Shown in pieces: positions 36,366-45,049 of a stretch of DNA of 64,000 nucleotides. Both the position numbers and the translations under genes were made by a program. The stretch's first letter is position 1, and each line of letters opens with the position of its first letter. The notes beneath the pieces were generated by a model. The model saw only the letters and a list, made by a program, of their open reading frames with translations, did no database searches and was not told where the DNA came from. Source of the DNA: Marinitoga aeolica (GTDB taxonomy: Bacteria; Thermotogota; Thermotogae; Petrotogales; Petrotogaceae); contig NZ_CP069362.1 of the NCBI RefSeq assembly GCF_029910535.1, forward strand, positions 1,984,001 through 2,048,000, in the 5' to 3' direction.

Positions 36366-37163
36366 TTATTTCTTTGCAATACATGCTATTTCTACGTCAA
36401 CATTTTTTGGAAGTTTTGAAACTTCTACAACAAATCTTGCAGGATATGGTTTTTTAAAATATGTTTCATATATGGCGTTAAATTCACCAAATTTAGACAT
36501 ATCTGTTATATATACACTTACCTGTACTATATCTTTAAAGGAAAATCCAGCGGCATTTAACACATTTTTTAAATTTTCCATAGCCTGTTTTGACTGTTCA
36601 ACGAATGATTCGGGAATTTCTCCAGTTTCAAAGTTTATTGGAATTTGCCCTGAAACATATAATTCATTTTCTTTTTGAAGAGCTGGTGAATAAGGTCCAA
36701 CAGCTGAAACTCCTTCGGGTATTATACCTTTTTTATTATTGAATAGTTTTATATGTATTTGAGTATCAAAATAATCAAAATAATTTAAATTTAAATTTTT
36801 AATAAGTTTTGAAAGATGATTTTTATCTTCAAAATATATAAAATAATTATTTAAAACGAATGATAACATTAAATTATAAATGATGAAGTATAAAATATAT
36901 GCAATGATATTCATTTTTATTAAAGAAATTGAGATTAAAAAAGCCATTGCTACAATAACAATACTAAAATAGTGTACAAAAATTTTTAATCCATCTTTTT
37001 CTTTTGAAAGCATATAGGTGCCAATTAATTGTGTTAATGTCGTTAATGTAAAGAAAAAAAGGAAAAACACATTAACTTTTTGAGTAGCTGAAACGGAAGC
37101 AAACCCTGTCATTGCCGTTAATATCCACGAAAGCTTATAAAAAATATCCAGATAAATTTTCAT
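36366..37163 (-). CDS. membrane-anchored RidA-domain fusion protein
   Basis: The start at 37163 (MKIYLDIFYKL) follows AAAAGGGGGAAA; an upstream in-frame ATG at 37220 would overlap prfA. The 265-aa product has four membrane helices (~10-30, 35-52, 65-85, 88-108), a linker to ~140, then a full RidA/YjgF domain: AVGPYSPALQ, LYVSGQIPIN, QSKQAMENLKNVL, VQVSVYITDM and PARFVVEVSKLP, with the conserved Arg. RidA deaminates reactive enamine/imine intermediates and is normally a soluble ~128-aa trimer. No separate start or ribosome site is seen ahead of the RidA part. An evolved fusion is the direct reading. Confidence 0.8.
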   Translation of the reverse strand: MKIYLDIFYKLSWILTAMTGFASVSATQKVNVFFLFFFTLTTLTQLIGTYMLSKEKDGLKIFVHYFSIVIVAMAFLISISLIKMNIIAYILYFIIYNLMLSFVLNNYFIYFEDKNHLSKLIKNLNLNYFDYFDTQIHIKLFNNKKGIIPEGVSAVGPYSPALQKENELYVSGQIPINFETGEIPESFVEQSKQAMENLKNVLNAAGFSFKDIVQVSVYITDMSKFGEFNAIYETYFKKPYPARFVVEVSKLPKNVDVEIACIAKK

Positions 37164-37180
37164 AAGATTTCCCCCTTTTA

Positions 37181-38251
37181 TTAAATTTCGAGATTTTCTA
37201 ACTTTTCTCCCAGATCCCATTCGATAAGTTTATCTATTATTTCATCAAGAACGCCATCTAAGATAAAATTTAACCTATAAGAAGTAAAACTTATTCTGTG
37301 ATCAGTAACACGGTTTTGTGGGAAATTATATGTTCTGATTTTTTCACTTCTTTCACCGGTACCTATTTGAGATCTTCTTTTAGAAGTTAATTCTTCTTGT
37401 TGTTTTCTTAAAGCCTCTTCATATAATTTAGCCCTTAATATAGACATTGCAGCTTCTTTGTTTTGATGTTGAGATCTTTCATTTTGGCATGTTACAACTA
37501 TACCACTTGGTATGTGCACAATTCTAACGGCAGACTCAGTTTTGTTAACATGCTGTCCTCCAGCTCCACCTGCTCTATATGTGTCAATTCTTAAATCTTT
37601 TGAATCAATTTTTACATCAACATCTGTAGCTTCTGGTAATACAGCGACAGTGGCAGTAGAAGTGTGTATTCTTCCTCCTGATTCTGTTACAGGTACTCTT
37701 TGTACTCTATGAACACCACTTTCATATTTTAATCTTCCAAAAACACCTTTTCCTTTTATTTTAATCACAGCATTTTTTGTTCCGCCAATTCCAGTATCAC
37801 TTAATTCCATGATTTCATGTTTCCATCCGTTATTTTCCGCATATCTTAAATACATTCTCATTAAATCGGAAGCAAATAATGCAGCTTCTTCGCCACCAGT
37901 CCCTGCTCTTATTTCCATAATTATATTTCTTTCGTTGATTTCATTTCCTGGAATTAATAAACTCAATATATTTAAATTATATTTTTTAATATTTTTTTCA
38001 GCCTCTTCTAGCATAGCATTATATTCATCATCATCTATTTCATCAGCATGTTTTAATTCTTCTAATGTTTCTTTATCTTCAATAGCCTCTTCTAATTTTT
38101 CAAAAAGTTCTTTTAAAGAAGAAAGTCTATTATGTTCTTTTCCGAGATGTTGAAGTTGTTCAAGATCAGAAGTCACATTAGTGTCAGCAAGTTTTTTTTC
38201 TACATCACTTAATTTTTCGAGAACCTTATCTTTAAAAGATAATATATCCAT
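37181..38251 (-). CDS. prfA: peptide chain release factor 1
   Basis: The 356-aa factor recognises UAA and UAG. It has an N-terminal coiled-coil domain 1, the GGQ catalytic loop in [20 protein letters not shown], and the codon-recognition PVTE motif of RF1 ([21 protein letters not shown]), which distinguishes it from RF2 (SPF). ATAAGGAGTG precedes ATG 38251. It heads a minus-strand operon with the RidA fusion and thrS, all linked to translation or metabolite damage. Confidence 0.96.
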   Translation of the reverse strand: MDILSFKDKVLEKLSDVEKKLADTNVTSDLEQLQHLGKEHNRLSSLKELFEKLEEAIEDKETLEELKHADEIDDDEYNAMLEEAEKNIKKYNLNILSLLIPGNEINERNIIMEIRAGTGGEEAALFASDLMRMYLRYAENNGWKHEIMELSDTGIGGTKNAVIKIKGKGVFGRLKYESGVHRVQRVPVTESGGRIHTSTATVAVLPEATDVDVKIDSKDLRIDTYRAGGAGGQHVNKTESAVRIVHIPSGIVVTCQNERSQHQNKEAAMSILRAKLYEEALRKQQEELTSKRRSQIGTGERSEKIRTYNFPQNRVTDHRISFTSYRLNFILDGVLDEIIDKLIEWDLGEKLENLEI

Positions 38252-38311
38252 ATAAACACTCCTTATTCTTTTTTTGGTATTATATCATATTTTCATTTTT
38301 TCTTCAAAAAA

Positions 38312-39853
38312 TTAATGTTTTTCTTTGTTTAAAAATACAGAAATATTAAAGATTATAAAAATTATAATTATGGTTATAGATGCCAGTGCTTGGCTTTCTA
38401 AATAATATCGAGCATTTGAAAGAGAATAATTTACATTTGAAATTAGTGGGAAGTAATCTATTGACTGCATTGTATATGATATTGTGAATTCACCAAAAAC
38501 AACAGCGAATATTTGAAGAAAAACAGATAATAATGTGTTTTTTAATATAGGTAATTCTATAAAGAAAAACGTTTTTAATGTATTTGCACCGTCTATTTTT
38601 GATGCTTCAACTAATGAATAATCAAATGATAAAATTCTTTGTTGCATAAATGTATAAGCTAATGGAATACTAATAATTGTATATCCTATTCCTAAAAGTA
38701 TTGGATAAGGAATTGAGAAATTAATATTTAAGCTTAAAAGGCTCATTGCTAAAAATGCTGATGATATTCCTAAGGATGATAATATAAAAATATTTGAAAA
38801 TATCATTTGACCATGATTTTTTATATTTCTTAAAATAATATATGTAAATATTATAGATATAATGCTTACAATAAATGATATCAAAAAAGTATTATAAAAT
38901 GATTTTATTACAGGATAATATAGGTTTATATTTTTTGAAAAAAGATTTATAAATCCCTTTAATGTAAATCTGACATTTATAAAATCAAAAAAACCGGCCA
39001 ATGTTCCAGTTATAACAATAGAGTATTCGTATAATAAATAAAAAAAGGATAATATTACTATAAAAATATTGTTTTTGTATGTATAATTTTCTTCAATATT
39101 TAACTCATAAATTTTTGGTATTGATATGATATAATTTAATATTAATAATACAAAAAATTGGATTATTGCATATGTTAAGGCTTTTGAAAAATCCAAAGAA
39201 CTTCGTAAAGTAGTAAAAATAGCTACTTCAAAAGTTGAATATTTTATTCCGCCTAAAGATAATACAATGGCAAAACTAACAAAAGAATATGTGAATACTA
39301 AAAAAGATGCTTTTAAAATAGATGGTAAAATAAGAGGGAAAGTTATATTTTTAAAGATATTCCATTTGCTTGAACCATCTATAATAGCATTTTCAATATA
39401 GTTTTTCGGAATAGCTTTTAAAGAATCTGATATATATTTTACAAATATTGGAGAGTTATAAAAAGAGTGAGCTAAAATTATAGCTATTAAGGTATATAAT
39501 ATATTAATGTGAAATAATTTGTTGATTATTCCATTCGAGCCATATAATAATGAAAAAGCTATAATAGTAGGAATTGGTGGGAAAAAAAACGGAATGAAAA
39601 ATGAATTTTCTAACAATTTACTAAAAGGATTATTGTTATTGGAAACATAAAAAGCAGGAAAAACACCAATTAAAAAAGAAAATAAAACAGATAGAGATGA
39701 TTGTAATAATGTGAATTTAAGTATTCTTATAGTTCTGATTTTTGTTAATACATTAAGAAAAGAATTAAGGTCAAAGAACTGAGATATTAAATTTCCAATA
39801 GGAAAAATCCACAAAATAAAAAAAAGAAAAATAAATACATATAATTTTTTCAT
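38312..39853 (-). CDS. ABC transporter permease with two MetI-like domains
   Basis: The 513-aa protein has about 12 membrane helices in two homologous halves, each with the inner-membrane EAA-like loop (ENAIIDGSSKWNIFKNITFP and later EASKIDGANTLKTFFFIELP). This is the layout of ThiP and FbpB/AfuB permeases for thiamine and ferric iron. Neither a binding protein nor an ATPase is adjacent, so its partners lie elsewhere. TAAGGAGGATATT precedes the ATG. Its start codon is only 26 bases from that of the divergent gene at 39880. Confidence 0.85.
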   Translation of the reverse strand: MKKLYVFIFLFFILWIFPIGNLISQFFDLNSFLNVLTKIRTIRILKFTLLQSSLSVLFSFLIGVFPAFYVSNNNNPFSKLLENSFFIPFFFPPIPTIIAFSLLYGSNGIINKLFHINILYTLIAIILAHSFYNSPIFVKYISDSLKAIPKNYIENAIIDGSSKWNIFKNITFPLILPSILKASFLVFTYSFVSFAIVLSLGGIKYSTFEVAIFTTLRSSLDFSKALTYAIIQFFVLLILNYIISIPKIYELNIEENYTYKNNIFIVILSFFYLLYEYSIVITGTLAGFFDFINVRFTLKGFINLFSKNINLYYPVIKSFYNTFLISFIVSIISIIFTYIILRNIKNHGQMIFSNIFILSSLGISSAFLAMSLLSLNINFSIPYPILLGIGYTIISIPLAYTFMQQRILSFDYSLVEASKIDGANTLKTFFFIELPILKNTLLSVFLQIFAVVFGEFTISYTMQSIDYFPLISNVNYSLSNARYYLESQALASITIIIIFIIFNISVFLNKEKH

Positions 39854-39879
39854 AATATCCTCCTTAGGTGGTGAAATAG

Positions 39880-40995
39880 ATGAGAAAGTTTTCTTTATTA
39901 ATTTTAGGAATTATTATTTTTTCAACTTTATTATTAGCAAAATTTATCTGGCCTCCATATTTAACAAATCAAGGAGAAACATATGTCACTATTAATTTTA
40001 AAACATTAGATGAAAATATTCAAGTCAATTTATATGAAGAAAATGTTTTAATTAATGAATTCAGAAGTTTGAAAAAAGGGTTGGTTCACTTAAAGATTAA
40101 AAATTTAAAACCAAATACAAAATATAATTATGAAGTTATTACTAATGATGATTATTACAAAGGATTTTTTCATACAAAAAATAACAATACAGCTAAATTC
40201 AAAATTGTGGTATATGGTGATACAAGATATTATGACAAATTACATAGAATGATTATAGAAAAAATAATAGATGAAAATCCTGAATTTGTTTTTAATGTTG
40301 GTGACCTGGTAGAAAACGGAAATGAAATTAAATATTGGAATAATTTTTTTAACGTAATAAAAGGGTTAAACTGTTTTTATTATCCTGTTTTAGGAAATCA
40401 TGAAAAAAATTCTAAAATTTATTATGAAGCTTTTGATCTACCAGAAGGTGGAGGAGATTACAATAAACAATGGTATAGTTTTTCATATGGAACTTATCAT
40501 TTTATTGTTCTGGATTCAATAATTCCTTTAAATTCTAAATTATTTAATAAAGAAACTCAGTGGCTTATAGAAGATTTAAAGAGGAATAAAGAAAAATATA
40601 ATATAGTTTTCTATCATTACCCCTTTTGGAACAATTCCCCATATGTCTGGCGAAAACAAAATTTTGAACTAGAGAAAAATTGGAGGCCTATTTTTGAAAA
40701 ATATAATGTTAAATTAGTATTTAACGGTCATGTGCATGGATATGAGCGATTTGAAAAAAATGAAATTGTTTATATCACAACAGGTGCAGGTGGAGCTCCT
40801 TTTGACAAAGCTACAAAAAAAGCATATGTTCCTAATACTAAAAAAGTAGTTTATGGTGTTTTAGAATATGTAGTTTTGGAATTGTCAAAGGATAAAATAA
40901 AAATTATAGTAAAAGGCGTGGGTGAATCTGCAAGTTATAATATTCATAATGTTAAACCAGTAAATAAAGTAATAGATTATCTGGAAATCAAATAA
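39880..40995 (+). CDS. exported metallophosphoesterase (purple acid phosphatase-like)
   Basis: The 371-aa protein begins with a signal peptide or anchor (residues 1-22), then a fibronectin-like domain (~30-105) and a calcineurin-type catalytic domain with all metal motifs: GDTRYYD, GDLVENG, GNHE, then YHYPFW and GHVHGYER. The Fn3 plus phosphoesterase order is that of purple acid phosphatases. It probably hydrolyses phosphomonoesters or diesters outside the cytoplasm. GGTGGTG precedes ATG 39880. Divergent from the permease, which leaves no room for a separate intergenic promoter. Confidence 0.85.
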   Translation: MRKFSLLILGIIIFSTLLLAKFIWPPYLTNQGETYVTINFKTLDENIQVNLYEENVLINEFRSLKKGLVHLKIKNLKPNTKYNYEVITNDDYYKGFFHTKNNNTAKFKIVVYGDTRYYDKLHRMIIEKIIDENPEFVFNVGDLVENGNEIKYWNNFFNVIKGLNCFYYPVLGNHEKNSKIYYEAFDLPEGGGDYNKQWYSFSYGTYHFIVLDSIIPLNSKLFNKETQWLIEDLKRNKEKYNIVFYHYPFWNNSPYVWRKQNFELEKNWRPIFEKYNVKLVFNGHVHGYERFEKNEIVYITTGAGGAPFDKATKKAYVPNTKKVVYGVLEYVVLELSKDKIKIIVKGVGESASYNIHNVKPVNKVIDYLEIK

Positions 40996-41057
40996 ATCTT
41001 TTTGGATATACTATTCAATTAATTTATTTATAAAATACTTTATTAAACAATGATATA

Positions 41058-41086
41058 TTGACTTTTAACAAATTTTATTATATAAT
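41058..41086 (+). promoter_or_regulatory. promoter of tRNA-Ala
   Basis: TTGACT (41058-41063), 17 bases, TATAAT (41081-41086). The start would fall a few bases before the tRNA. Confidence 0.75.
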
Positions 41087-41097
41087 ATTGGCGATGT

Positions 41098-41173
41098 GGG
41101 GTCGTGGCGCAGCTGGGAGCGCGCTACCATGGCACGGTAGAGGTCGTGGGTTCAAGTCCCATCGACTCCACCA
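41098..41173 (+). tRNA. tRNA-Ala (GGC)
   Basis: Acceptor GGGGTCG (41098-41104) pairs with CGACTCC (41163-41169), including the G3-U70 wobble that identifies alanine tRNAs. The anticodon stem CTACC/GGTAG encloses loop ATGGCAC with anticodon GGC. The T-loop is GTTCAAG, discriminator A, and CCA is encoded. Confidence 0.97.
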
Positions 41174-41176
41174 TAA

Positions 41177-41210
41177 AAACAGCCTTGGAACCCAAGGCTG
41201 TTTTTTATTA
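41177..41210 (+). terminator. terminator of tRNA-Ala
   Basis: Stem CAGCCTTGG / CCAAGGCTG (41180-41188, 41192-41200) extended by A-T pairs, AAC loop, TTTTTT. The 135 bases to the next gene hold only a TATAAT (41322-41327) for that gene. Confidence 0.9.
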
Positions 41211-41345
41211 TGCTAATCATATTTATCATCATTAAGTATGATTAGTTGTAGAAAATTAATAAAAAGATATAAAAAAGCTATATTATTCAATTTTTTTATT
41301 TTCAAATTTTTAATTTTATGTTATAATCTTTTTGGAGGGTGAAAA

Positions 41346-42170
41346 ATGAAGAAAAATATTTTTGTTTTTGATTTAGATGGCACTTTATTAACTTCAAAAG
41401 AGGAGATATCACCAAGAACTATTAATGCTATTAAGACACTTTTTGAAAATGGTTATTTTATTATAATTGCAAGTGGTAGAATGTATAAATCAACTAAACT
41501 GGTAATCGAAAAATATTTTCCATTTTTAAAAGATATTCCTATCATTTCATATAATGGTGCCTACGTTGTTTCTCATACAGGAGATGTTGTTTTCGAATCG
41601 GATATTGAAAAAAAAGATGCAATAGAGATTATTCAAGAAGCTAAAAACGAAAACATACATGTTCAGATATATTTAAATGATGAATTAATAAGTGATAAAG
41701 ATAATGCAGAAATAAAACAATATTCAAAACATTCAGGTGTAAATTATAAAATAATAAATAATTTGGATGAGTATATATTAAAAAGTAAAAATGGCCCAAC
41801 AAAAGTGCTTACTATAGCAACAAAAGAAAAATTAGATGTATTTCAGGAAAAAATGATTTCTAAATATGATCATAAATTGAATATTGTGAGATCTTTTAAT
41901 ATATATTTAGATTTTTTAAACAAAGATACTTCAAAAGGAAATGCTTTAAAAAGAATAGCTCAATTGTATGATTTGGATTTAGAAAATGCTTATATTTTTG
42001 GAGATAGCGAGAACGATATTTCTATGTTAGTCTTATCGAAAAACTCATATGCAATGAATAATGCTTCGGAGAAAGTAAAATGTGCAGCAAAAAATATAGC
42101 TCCATCAAATGATGAAGAAGGTGTTGCTATTGTCATTGAAAAAATATTATCTGATATTTCTCATTATTAG
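41346..42170 (+). CDS. Cof-type HAD-superfamily phosphatase
   Basis: A 274-aa phosphatase with DxD motif I (FVFDLDGTLLTSKEE), motif II ASGR, a Cof-type C2 cap (~85-190), motif III lysine in TSKGNALKR, and motif IV GDSENDISML. This is the YidA/Cof group, which acts on sugar phosphates and similar small molecules; specificity cannot be read here. GGAGGGTG precedes ATG 41346. The next gene begins inside its last 60 bases. Confidence 0.92.
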   Translation: MKKNIFVFDLDGTLLTSKEEISPRTINAIKTLFENGYFIIIASGRMYKSTKLVIEKYFPFLKDIPIISYNGAYVVSHTGDVVFESDIEKKDAIEIIQEAKNENIHVQIYLNDELISDKDNAEIKQYSKHSGVNYKIINNLDEYILKSKNGPTKVLTIATKEKLDVFQEKMISKYDHKLNIVRSFNIYLDFLNKDTSKGNALKRIAQLYDLDLENAYIFGDSENDISMLVLSKNSYAMNNASEKVKCAAKNIAPSNDEEGVAIVIEKILSDISHY

Positions 42171-42948
42171 CTTTTCAATATTGATATACTCTGAAAAGAT
42201 ACCGGTATTTAAAGAAGAAAATTTCATTGGATATATTAATACATCTCTAAATGATAGCCCTAATAAAGAGATATTAAATGGTTATTGGCTAAATTTGAAA
42301 GAAATAAACAAAGAACTGGATTATTTTGTTTTAGGAACGTTAAATTCATATGACTTGATTTATAAATTTAGCAAAGAATTAGGGAGTTATCTTTTAAGCA
42401 AAGGATATGATTTTATAATTTTTGGTAATTTAAAAACATTGAAAGAAGACTCTGAGAATTTTTTGGATTATATTGCGAGTTCTCCATATATTGTGTCTCA
42501 AATATTATACACTATGATTAGAGGATTTGAATCTTCGGGCATTTTTCCTATTGTGTATTTAGAAAAAGATTTTAATAAAGATATAAAAAATTCTTTAGAT
42601 CAAAAAGGCGGTAAAATAAATTACCTTTCAGATTTCGATAATCAAAATTATATGTTTTATGATAAAATAAATAAAAAAATATATTTAAATAGTTCATATT
42701 TACCTAAATTGGGTTGGGAAATTCCACAGGAAGAAAATATAAAAGCAATAGTATCTCAGATATTTGAAAATTCTATTATTATTACTGGATGGATGGGAAA
42801 TGACTATAAAATTTATTATAGAGAATTACCGAAAAATAGTAAAGAAAAAAGTATAATTTATTTTTCGAAAGATGTTAAAAATAAGATAGATGATTTTTTA
42901 AACAAAAAAATCACAATATATTCAGCGAAGAAAAATTGGGATTGGTAA
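42136..42948 (+). CDS. secreted protein of unknown function
   Basis: The frame is open from ATG 42109, but no ribosome site precedes that codon. GAAGGTG at 42116-42122 suits a later TTG (42130 or 42136). TTG 42136 gives a compact signal peptide (MKKYYLIFLIISFSILIYS). The ~250-residue mature part has no motif I recognise; it contains FVLGTLNSYDLIYK and a C-terminal KKNWDW. It overlaps the HAD gene and precedes the degenerate GGDEF gene by 15 bases, so all three are probably one transcript with murA. The start is uncertain. Confidence 0.65.
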   Translation: MKKYYLIFLIISFSILIYSEKIPVFKEENFIGYINTSLNDSPNKEILNGYWLNLKEINKELDYFVLGTLNSYDLIYKFSKELGSYLLSKGYDFIIFGNLKTLKEDSENFLDYIASSPYIVSQILYTMIRGFESSGIFPIVYLEKDFNKDIKNSLDQKGGKINYLSDFDNQNYMFYDKINKKIYLNSSYLPKLGWEIPQEENIKAIVSQIFENSIIITGWMGNDYKIYYRELPKNSKEKSIIYFSKDVKNKIDDFLNKKITIYSAKKNWDW

Positions 42949-42963
42949 AGGGGGATAAATATA

Positions 42964-43584
42964 ATGAATATGGAATATGAAAATAAGGTAAATATGTTGG
43001 AAGAAGAGAATAATAAATTGAAGGAAACAATAAAAGAGCTTAAAGAAGAAATAAAAAATATGAAAGAAATTATAAATGAAACAAACAGATTAATGGATGA
43101 ATATAATAACTTCACAAAGGAAGAAGTAAATGCATATAGTGATTTTGTAGAAGGATTTATTGAGAGAAAATTTATAGATCCAGCAAGTAGAGTTTACTCA
43201 AGAGAATTTTTCGATAAAGTATTCTTTTTATTACTGGAGAAAGCATTTGAAAGTGGAAATAACTATGGGTTATTAATAATAAAGATACCAGAATTAAAAG
43301 ACCTTAATTACAATGGGGAATATCATAAAGGCCCAGAAATGGAAATAGGAAAAATTTTAAGGAGTAATGTAAGACTTCCATTGGACCTTGTAATGAGATA
43401 CTCAAAAATTACATTTACCATTATAATCCCAGACATAGATGAAGAAGTATTATTTAAAATTTCAGATAGATTAAAATATCAATTAAAGAATTTTACCAAA
43501 TCACCTGAAACATTGGAATTTTATTCTTTCTATTTACCAAAGGATTTAACATCAACGGAGGAGATATTGAAATTTTTTGATTAG
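42964..43584 (+). CDS. coiled-coil protein with degenerate GGDEF domain
   Basis: A 206-aa protein. Residues ~1-55 are a Glu/Lys heptad coiled coil. Residues ~70-200 align with diguanylate cyclase folds: DPASRVYSREFFDKVFFLL corresponds to DPLTGLYNRRFFDE, and GLLIIKIPELKDLNYNGEYHKG to the I-D-x-F-K-x-x-N-D-x-x-GH block. The catalytic GGDEF is replaced by YSKIT in RYSKITFTIIIP, so it cannot make c-di-GMP. It may serve as a binding or dimerisation module. Lies 21 bases before murA. The domain call rests on pattern alone. Confidence 0.6.
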   Translation: MNMEYENKVNMLEEENNKLKETIKELKEEIKNMKEIINETNRLMDEYNNFTKEEVNAYSDFVEGFIERKFIDPASRVYSREFFDKVFFLLLEKAFESGNNYGLLIIKIPELKDLNYNGEYHKGPEMEIGKILRSNVRLPLDLVMRYSKITFTIIIPDIDEEVLFKISDRLKYQLKNFTKSPETLEFYSFYLPKDLTSTEEILKFFD

Positions 43585-43605
43585 ATCTAGATTGGAGGAT
43601 AAAAA

Positions 43606-44895
43606 ATGGAACACAGATTGGAGATAGAGACTATGGGGAAAATTAAAGTTTTTGGACCTCAGAGGGCTAATGGCGAAATAACAATATCAGGGTCAAAGAA
43701 CTCTGCTTTACCTATTTTAGCAGCTACATTATTGACGGATGAAAAAATAATACTTCATAATATACCAAATTTAGCTGATGTAAATACAATGATAGAGATT
43801 TTAGAAAATGCTGGAAAAAAAATAACCTGGGATGAATCTTCTTTAATCATTGAAAGATATTCAAATATGAATTCGGTTTTGCCATATGGTCCTGTAAGAC
43901 GTATGAGGGCATCATTTAATGTTTTAGGACCATTGACAATAAGAAATGGTTATGCAAAAGTTGCATTACCGGGAGGATGCTCAATAGGAGTTAGACCTGT
44001 TAATTTTCATCTTGAAGGATTAAAAAAATTGGGTATTGAATCTCAAATAGAACATGGGTTTACACATTCGAAATTTATAGGAGCACCAGAAAAAGTGCAT
44101 ATTTCTTTACCTTTTCCAAGTGTTGGAGCAACTGAACATCTTATAACTACTGCAGTGTTATTAGATGGAACCGAAACAATACTGACAAATTGTGCTCAAG
44201 AACCAGAGATTGTGGATTTATGTAACTTTTTAATATCAATGGGAGCTAAAATTGAAGGACATGGAACTTCTAACATAAAAATATGTGGAGTAAAGGAATT
44301 ATACGGTACTGAGTATACTATTATTCCAGATAGAATAGAAGCTGGTACCTATGCAATATTAGGAGCGATAATGGGGGAAAAAGTGACTTTAAATAATGTT
44401 ATTGAAGAACATATATTCTCGTTATTGGATATATTTGAAAAAATTGGTATAAATTATACTATGAAAAATAATATTTTAACAATAGAAGGGATTTCAAAGT
44501 TAGAATTATCTCCTGTAGATATTGAAACGGCTACATTTCCAGGTTTTCCAACTGATTTACAACCCCAATTAATGGTTTTATTGAGTCTGATTCCTGGGAG
44601 ATCATCAATTACAGAAAATGTTTTTAAAACTCGTTTTAATCATGTTGATGAACTCAATCGTATGGGAGCTAAAATATTTGTTGAAGGAAATACAGCTATT
44701 ATTACAGGAGTTACTAAATTATCCGGTGCGCCTTTAGAAGCAACAGATTTGAGAGCATCAGCGGCATTATTAATAGCTTCTTTAATTGCAGATGGAGAAA
44801 CAATAATAAATAATGTAGATCATATATTCAGAGGTTATGAAAAGTTGTTTGAAAAATTAGAAAAACTTGGATTAGAAATAGAATATTATGAATAA
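43606..44895 (+). CDS. murA: UDP-N-acetylglucosamine 1-carboxyvinyltransferase
   Basis: First committed step of peptidoglycan synthesis: transfers enolpyruvate to UDP-GlcNAc in the cytoplasm. The 429-aa enzyme has SGSKNSALPILAATLL, the RASFNVLGPL loop, and PGGCSIGVRPVNFHLEGLKKLG with the catalytic Cys, the residue attacked by fosfomycin. GVTKLSGAPLEATDLRASAAL and IFRGYEKL follow. Some relatives have Asp at this site; here it is Cys. ATTGGAGGAT precedes ATG 43606. Ends in a terminator. Confidence 0.96.
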   Translation: MEHRLEIETMGKIKVFGPQRANGEITISGSKNSALPILAATLLTDEKIILHNIPNLADVNTMIEILENAGKKITWDESSLIIERYSNMNSVLPYGPVRRMRASFNVLGPLTIRNGYAKVALPGGCSIGVRPVNFHLEGLKKLGIESQIEHGFTHSKFIGAPEKVHISLPFPSVGATEHLITTAVLLDGTETILTNCAQEPEIVDLCNFLISMGAKIEGHGTSNIKICGVKELYGTEYTIIPDRIEAGTYAILGAIMGEKVTLNNVIEEHIFSLLDIFEKIGINYTMKNNILTIEGISKLELSPVDIETATFPGFPTDLQPQLMVLLSLIPGRSSITENVFKTRFNHVDELNRMGAKIFVEGNTAIITGVTKLSGAPLEATDLRASAALLIASLIADGETIINNVDHIFRGYEKLFEKLEKLGLEIEYYE

Positions 44896-44928
44896 ATGAG
44901 CAAGCAATTGCTCATTTATTTTTTTTTA
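44892..44928 (+). terminator. terminator of murA
   Basis: A 12-bp perfect stem (44892-44903 with 44908-44919), GCAA loop, then a T-run. Confidence 0.9.
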
Positions 44929-45049
44929 ATTTATAGGTATAAAATACTATATTGTTTAATTTTTAACAAAAATGAGGTAATTTCGATATTGAAAAATTTT
45001 TCATAACGGAGTAAAATAAGAATGATAAATTATAAATGGAGGGATTATT

